Assembly (NCBI RefSeq): GCF_018279705.1
Contig: NZ_CP036498.1
Location: 5,473,001-5,537,000 of the forward strand
Length of the DNA stretch: 64,000 bases
From: Tardiphaga alba
Lineage (GTDB): Bacteria; Pseudomonadota; Alphaproteobacteria; Rhizobiales; Xanthobacteraceae
Direction of reading: 5' to 3'
In this document: piece by piece, positions 59,930 through 64,000 of the stretch
How positions within the stretch are numbered: position 1 is the stretch's first letter
Layout of the letters: each line of letters opens with the position of its first letter
Notes under the pieces: generated by a model
The model's input: the letters and a program-made list of their open reading frames with translations, nothing else
Database searches by the model: none
Told to the model about the DNA's origin: nothing
Position numbers and translations under genes: made by a program

Positions 59930-60697
59930 TCAGCGCGGCGCCATCCGAAGAGCGCCGTCCAACCGGATGACCTCGCCATTCAACATCACATTCTCGATGA
60001 TGCTTGCGACCAGTTCGGCGAATTCTGCGGGCCTGCCCAATCGTGACGGGAATGGCACGCTCTTGCCGAGCGATTCTCGAACCTCCGGCGGCATTCCCGC
60101 CATCATCGGCGTTTCAAAGATGCCCGGCGCAATCGCCGCCACCCGGATCCCGTATCGCGCCAGCTCGCGAGCCGCCGGCAAAGTGAGTCCGACGACACCC
60201 GCTTTCGACGCGGCATAGGCCGCCTGCCCGATCTGACCATCATAGGCTGCGACAGACGCAGTGTTGATGATCACACCTCGCTCGCCATCTTCGCCTTGCT
60301 CGCGTGTCACCAGCTTTGCTGCAGCCAAGCGCAGCATATTGAACGTGCCGACGAGGTTTATATTGATCGCACGAGAGAAACTATCGAGACTGTGGGGGCC
60401 GGTCCGGCCGACGATTTTCTCGCCGGGAGCGACACCGGCACAGTTCACGAGACCATCGAGGCCGCCGAATTCTTGCACCGCGAGGTCAATCGCTGCTGAT
60501 GCTTCGGTCTCGCTGGTCACATCGGCTCTCGCGACCACGCAGTTGCGGCCGATCTCCGCGGCAAGCGCGTGGAGGGTATCTTCGCGGATATCGACCAGGC
60601 CTACCTTTGCGCCCCGCGCGACCAGCATACGTGCCACTGCAGCACCGAGTCCCGAACCCGCACCCGTCACAACGAATGCCCGACCATCAATCTTCAT
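59930..60697 (-). CDS. SDR-family dehydrogenase (3-hydroxyacyl-CoA type II-like)
   Basis: A 255-residue short-chain dehydrogenase. It has VVTGAGSGLGAAVAR (NAD motif), LVNCAGVAPG (NNAG-type) and the catalytic Y-x-x-x-K in QAAYAASKAGVVG. GTFNMLRLAA and the C-terminus resemble 3-hydroxyacyl-CoA dehydrogenase type II. It is divergent from a thiolase gene, so it may form the hydroxyacyl step of the same beta-oxidation set. Confidence 0.88.
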   Translation of the reverse strand: MKIDGRAFVVTGAGSGLGAAVARMLVARGAKVGLVDIREDTLHALAAEIGRNCVVARADVTSETEASAAIDLAVQEFGGLDGLVNCAGVAPGEKIVGRTGPHSLDSFSRAININLVGTFNMLRLAAAKLVTREQGEDGERGVIINTASVAAYDGQIGQAAYAASKAGVVGLTLPAARELARYGIRVAAIAPGIFETPMMAGMPPEVRESLGKSVPFPSRLGRPAEFAELVASIIENVMLNGEVIRLDGALRMAPR

Positions 60698-61161
60698 CTT
60701 TGCTCCCCGTCTCGCGCACGAAACCGATCTCGCTTGCGCCTATCCTGCTGCAGGACCGCAGCTGGCGACAAGGTCGAAGGGCTTTGACGTTCACATGTTG
60801 TCCAAGCTCTGAGAGCGACCGTCGAGCGCCAAATCTGACAAACTCCTTAGCGATTTTGATCAATCGCGACGACACGTCCACGCTTCTGAACTGCGGCCGA
60901 CAAGGCACGCCCCCGCGTCTCGGTGTGTCAATTTGCCAAGGACTTTGATCGGCAAGGCCATGATCCATGGCGCCCCACCGGCATAGTGTCGAGCCAACTC
61001 ACGGAAGTTGAGCATGGAGCGTCGATCATCATCGCCAAATCCTGAAGACGAGGTGCTGAATGTCCCCATCCGTCCCTTTTTCCGTTCGAGATTTGATGAC
61101 CACCGACCTGCGAAGAATTCGGCGTGCGTGGTCGATACAATAGAAAAGGCGAGCTCGCGAT
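60698..61161. other. Divergent intergenic region between SDR and thiolase genes
   Basis: This 464-base stretch must hold promoters for both sides. It contains TTGATCAA (near 60858) and a 27-residue reading frame at 61060-61143 without support. I see no longer gene. The A+T content is somewhat raised. Confidence 0.5.
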
Positions 61162-62352
61162 ATGAAGTATGAAGATCCAATTGTTATCACCAGCATCGCC
61201 CGCACCCCGTTGGCCGGCTTCATGGGCGAACTGAGCAGTTTTACTGCACCCGACCTCGGAGGCCGGGCAATCAAAGCAGCTGTTGAACGCAGCTCTTTAG
61301 CATCGGATGACATCGACGAAGTTATTTTTGGATGCGTTTTGTCTGCAGGACAAGGACAGGCCCCTGCCCGACAGGCAGCGATGAATGCCGGGCTCGCCAA
61401 GAGCACGCCTTGCTCGACTTTAAACAAAATGTGTGGATCGGGGATGAAGGCGATCATGCTTGCCCACGATCTGCTGAAAGCAGATAGCGCGACGATTGCC
61501 GTGGCCGGCGGGATGGAGAGCATGAGCAACGCGCCATATCTTCTCGACCGAGCACGGGGTGGCTATCGCATGGGTCATGGCAAAGTCGTCGATCACATGT
61601 TTCTGGATGGCCTGGAAGACGCTTACGACCGTGGCCGCCTCATGGGAACCTTCGCAGAAGACTGCGCGGAAAGTTTTGGCTTCGATCGCGCCTCTCAGGA
61701 TGCGTTCGCTCTCGCGTCTCTCGAACGCGCGCGTGCGGCTGCGGAGAACGGCGCTTTCGCTGCCGAAATCGTGCCCGTAGAGCGGACCGATCGGTCGTCG
61801 ACCTCTGTCATTGATCGAGACGAGCAACCCATAAAAGCCAAACTCGACAAGATCCCGATGCTGAAACCTGCCTTTCGAGACGGCGGCACTGTGACTGCGG
61901 CCAACAGCTCGTCGATATCTGACGGTGCGGCGGCACTGGTCCTGATGCGCCAGTCGCAAGCGGAACTGCGCGGCCTGAAACCTCTCGCAGCGATCCGAGG
62001 ACACGCGTCTTTCGCTGATCTGCCCAACCTTTTCCCGACCGCGCCTGTCGGCGCGATCAAGACGTTGATTTCCCGCATCGACTGGTCGCTGGATCAGATC
62101 GACCTGTTCGAGATCAATGAAGCTTTTGCCGTCGTTGCGATGGCCGCCATGCAGGAGCTGCAACTTTCTCACGCGAAGGTCAACGTCAATGGAGGGGCCT
62201 GCGCGCTCGGACATCCGATCGGAGCATCCGGAGCACGGATCGTGGTCACGCTGCTTTCTGCAATGATCAAGCGAGACGCTCGACGCGGAGTCGCCGCTGT
62301 CTGCATTGGGGGGGGAGAAGCCACGGCGATCGCGCTGGAGCGCTTGCGTTGA
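61162..62352 (+). CDS. Acetyl-CoA acetyltransferase (thiolase)
   Basis: A 396-residue thiolase. The nucleophile is C91 ([10 protein letters not shown]), with H351 ([11 protein letters not shown]) and C381 ([10 protein letters not shown]) completing the site. It cleaves beta-ketoacyl-CoA to acetyl-CoA, or the reverse. An 8-G run at the GGGEAT codons is intact, unlike the shortened runs elsewhere. It is divergent from the SDR and followed 354 bases later by an acyl-CoA dehydrogenase. Confidence 0.93.
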   Translation: MKYEDPIVITSIARTPLAGFMGELSSFTAPDLGGRAIKAAVERSSLASDDIDEVIFGCVLSAGQGQAPARQAAMNAGLAKSTPCSTLNKMCGSGMKAIMLAHDLLKADSATIAVAGGMESMSNAPYLLDRARGGYRMGHGKVVDHMFLDGLEDAYDRGRLMGTFAEDCAESFGFDRASQDAFALASLERARAAAENGAFAAEIVPVERTDRSSTSVIDRDEQPIKAKLDKIPMLKPAFRDGGTVTAANSSSISDGAAALVLMRQSQAELRGLKPLAAIRGHASFADLPNLFPTAPVGAIKTLISRIDWSLDQIDLFEINEAFAVVAMAAMQELQLSHAKVNVNGGACALGHPIGASGARIVVTLLSAMIKRDARRGVAAVCIGGGEATAIALERLR

Positions 62353-62706
62353 GCGTTGCGAATGCCGGCCATTAAGTGGCCGTCCGGCCAATCTGGTTTG
62401 GATCGACACGCGCATCACGCATGACCGACGCCAGCTAACAACTCGATCTCATCGCTTGAAGTCGCTGCATCAAGCACTCGATTAAAGCTCGTCGGCTCGG
62501 AAGAAACGGCCAATCGTTTTGAAATTTGCAGGCATACCGGTTTTAGGCGATCGCGGGCACTGTGTCGGTATCGGGTCAATGATGTCACTGTTTGTCGAAG
62601 GGCGCGGCCCGCTTGCGTGGTGCCGCATCATAAGACGTCATGGGACCAACGAGAAACTGATCAGCTTTTAGTGCGAGCGGACCAGATAGGCAGCGAGGGA
62701 ACGAAT
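62353..62706 (+). other. Intergenic region between thiolase and acyl-CoA dehydrogenase genes
   Basis: This 354-base stretch has a small hairpin CGGCCA-TTAAG-TGGCCG near 62368 that could end the thiolase transcript. No gene is seen. A frame extending upstream of the dehydrogenase (from 62617) lacks a ribosome site. Confidence 0.45.
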
Positions 62707-63855
62707 ATGGACTTCGAACTTACAAAAGCGCAATTGGACCTCCAGGAGAGAGCGCGCACGTTTATCGACACGGAGGTCCTCCCCCATTACAAAACCTGGC
62801 CCATCACAGCGCCAGAATATAGTCCTGAACTGACCTCTCATCTGAAGAAGAAGTTGCAGGAATTTGGCCTGTCGAAGCTCGTGATTCCGAAGGAATATGG
62901 TGGCCAAGGGCTCGGCGCCATGGAGGACGTGATCGTCCTGACCGAGTTCGCAAGATCGCCGCGCCGCGTTCCCGGATCGCATTTCGCTCCTTGGCCGATC
63001 CTTTATCAGGCGTCTGACGCGATCAAGAAGAAGTATCTATATCCGGTGATCGAAGGCAGCACGACCTGGTCGATGTGCTTCACTGAACCGGAAGCCGGCT
63101 CCGACCTCGCTCGGATCAAGACGACAGCGGTCAAGAAGGGCGATCACTACGTCATCAACGGTCGCAAGATGTGGCGCACGGGCCATCACGGCGCCTCTTA
63201 TACGGCAGTGGCTGCGGTGACCGATCCCTCGAAGGGACATCGCGGCATCAGCGTATTCCTGGTCGACAATAATTCCCCCGGCTTCGGTAAGGTCCGCGAT
63301 ATTCCGGTCATCGCCCGGCAGTGGGGCATCGAGGAGGAAGTGAAGCTGGAGGACGTCGTCGTTCCAGCGGAAAACCTGCTCGGGGAAGAAGGAGCGGGCT
63401 TTGCCATCGCGCAACATCAGTTCAACCGGTTCCGCCTTCGTCTAGGTGGCGTCGCGCTGGGCATGGCCTTGCGCAGCCAGGAACTGGCGATCGACTGGGC
63501 GAAGAATCGTGAGGTTTTCGGCGGAAAACTGGGTGACAATCAAGCCATCCAATGGATGCTGACCGACTCCCAATATGACATCGAGTCGATCCGTTGGAAC
63601 ACCTATTATGCCGCCTGGCTTGTAGACCGCGGCGGCTTCGCGGCAGCTCGCCTTCCCGCATCGATGGTCAAAGGATATTGCATCGACGCCGGAATGAGAG
63701 TCGTCGATCGCGCGATGCAAATCCTCGGCGGGCGAGGTCTTGCAATCGACGATTATCCGTTCAGTGACTTCTACAACCACTTGCGGATGTGCAAGCAGAT
63801 GGAAGGATCGACCGAGATCATGAAGATCGTGATGGCTCGCGAGATCCTCAAATAG
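62707..63855 (+). CDS. Acyl-CoA dehydrogenase
   Basis: A 382-residue flavoprotein. MCFTEPEAGSDLARIKTTA is the FAD/substrate motif, and the catalytic base is E366 in CKQMEGSTEIMKIV, as in medium-chain dehydrogenases. It oxidises acyl-CoA to enoyl-CoA. The ATG at 62707 follows GAGGGA. Context suggests a branched or modified acyl chain, but the sequence does not fix it. It is the last gene in the window. Confidence 0.93.
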   Translation: MDFELTKAQLDLQERARTFIDTEVLPHYKTWPITAPEYSPELTSHLKKKLQEFGLSKLVIPKEYGGQGLGAMEDVIVLTEFARSPRRVPGSHFAPWPILYQASDAIKKKYLYPVIEGSTTWSMCFTEPEAGSDLARIKTTAVKKGDHYVINGRKMWRTGHHGASYTAVAAVTDPSKGHRGISVFLVDNNSPGFGKVRDIPVIARQWGIEEEVKLEDVVVPAENLLGEEGAGFAIAQHQFNRFRLRLGGVALGMALRSQELAIDWAKNREVFGGKLGDNQAIQWMLTDSQYDIESIRWNTYYAAWLVDRGGFAAARLPASMVKGYCIDAGMRVVDRAMQILGGRGLAIDDYPFSDFYNHLRMCKQMEGSTEIMKIVMAREILK

Positions 63856-63867
63856 ATCGTGGGATCC

Positions 63868-63910
63868 TCGGAGGGACCGCGCCTGCTATTGCAGAGCGCG
63901 ATCCCTCCGA
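63868..63910 (+). terminator. Hairpin after acyl-CoA dehydrogenase
   Basis: TCGGAGGGA ... TCCCTCCGA encloses GCGC ... GCGC, 12 bases after the stop. No T-run follows, so it may stabilise the transcript end rather than terminate it alone. Bases 63911-64000 hold nothing I can assign. Confidence 0.5.
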
Positions 63911-64000
63911 AACGAAATACCGGTCCTGATCCCGTCCTGGTTCAACCGCCAGCATTCGATGGCCGCGCCATCCAACTCGGCCGATGAGCTCCATAGAAGA

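Noticed and set aside
61060..61143. 27-residue reading frame before the thiolase gene
   Set aside because: It is short and without supporting features; no longer gene remnant was recognised there.

Overview
The window looks like chromosome from a Nitrobacteraceae-type alphaproteobacterium (Bradyrhizobium / Rhodopseudomonas / Tardiphaga relatives). The evidence is high G+C, a fixNOQP-GHS cytochrome cbb3 locus controlled by TTGAT-N4-ATCAA boxes, intergenic palindromes typical of that group, and many ABC substrate-binding proteins and acyl-CoA genes. I see no rRNA, tRNA, CRISPR array, transposase or phage gene.

Layout. 0.1-6.6 kb: cbb3 oxidase ccoNOQP and its assembly genes ccoGHS on the minus strand, next to a FixK-like Crp/Fnr regulator. 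The copper ATPase gene ccoI, normally between ccoH and ccoS, is absent. 6.9-12.4 kb: an MFS transporter, then an overlapping ATPase / FtsX-type permease / AttH-like Tat-exported protein operon. 12.4-26.4 kb: housekeeping and catabolic genes, including an orphan branched-chain-type binding protein, an outer-membrane protein, HtpG, a soluble receptor with reversed domain order, a NUDIX hydrolase, a 3-hydroxyisobutyrate-dehydrogenase-like enzyme, an IlvD-type dehydratase, a BKACE enzyme and RidA. 26.6-41.2 kb: RecQ, an ornithine-cyclodeaminase-like enzyme, a class III CoA-transferase, a secreted TPR-caspase protein, a large autotransporter, a LysR-controlled quinone reductase / monooxygenase / cupin cluster, and a serine hydrolase. 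41.3-45.7 kb: a cobalt-type nitrile hydratase operon, divergent from an amidohydrolase and a small DCSGW cysteine-hydrolase-like protein. 45.9-49.7 kb: iron uptake (TonB receptor, PepSY protein). 50.7-56.1 kb: a nitrilase plus GntR regulator, divergent from a four-gene ABC importer, with mirrored operator-like sequences between them. 56.2-63.9 kb: propionyl-CoA carboxylase, an SDR, a thiolase and an acyl-CoA dehydrogenase.

How the parts may work together. The two nitrile loci could release amides, carboxylic acids and ammonia. The carboxylase, thiolase, dehydrogenase, CoA-transferase, BKACE and IlvD genes are the kind of enzymes that process such acids as CoA esters or keto acids. This link is inference from proximity. 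The oxidase locus is a low-oxygen respiratory module with its own regulator.

A technical warning: five frame breaks (two in ccoG, one each in ccoP, the outer-membrane protein and the autotransporter) are each repaired by adding one G/C to a G/C run. They look like under-called homopolymers more than dead genes. The most interesting loci are the nitrilase / ABC / GntR island, the reversed MCP-Cache protein and the cbb3 operon without ccoI.
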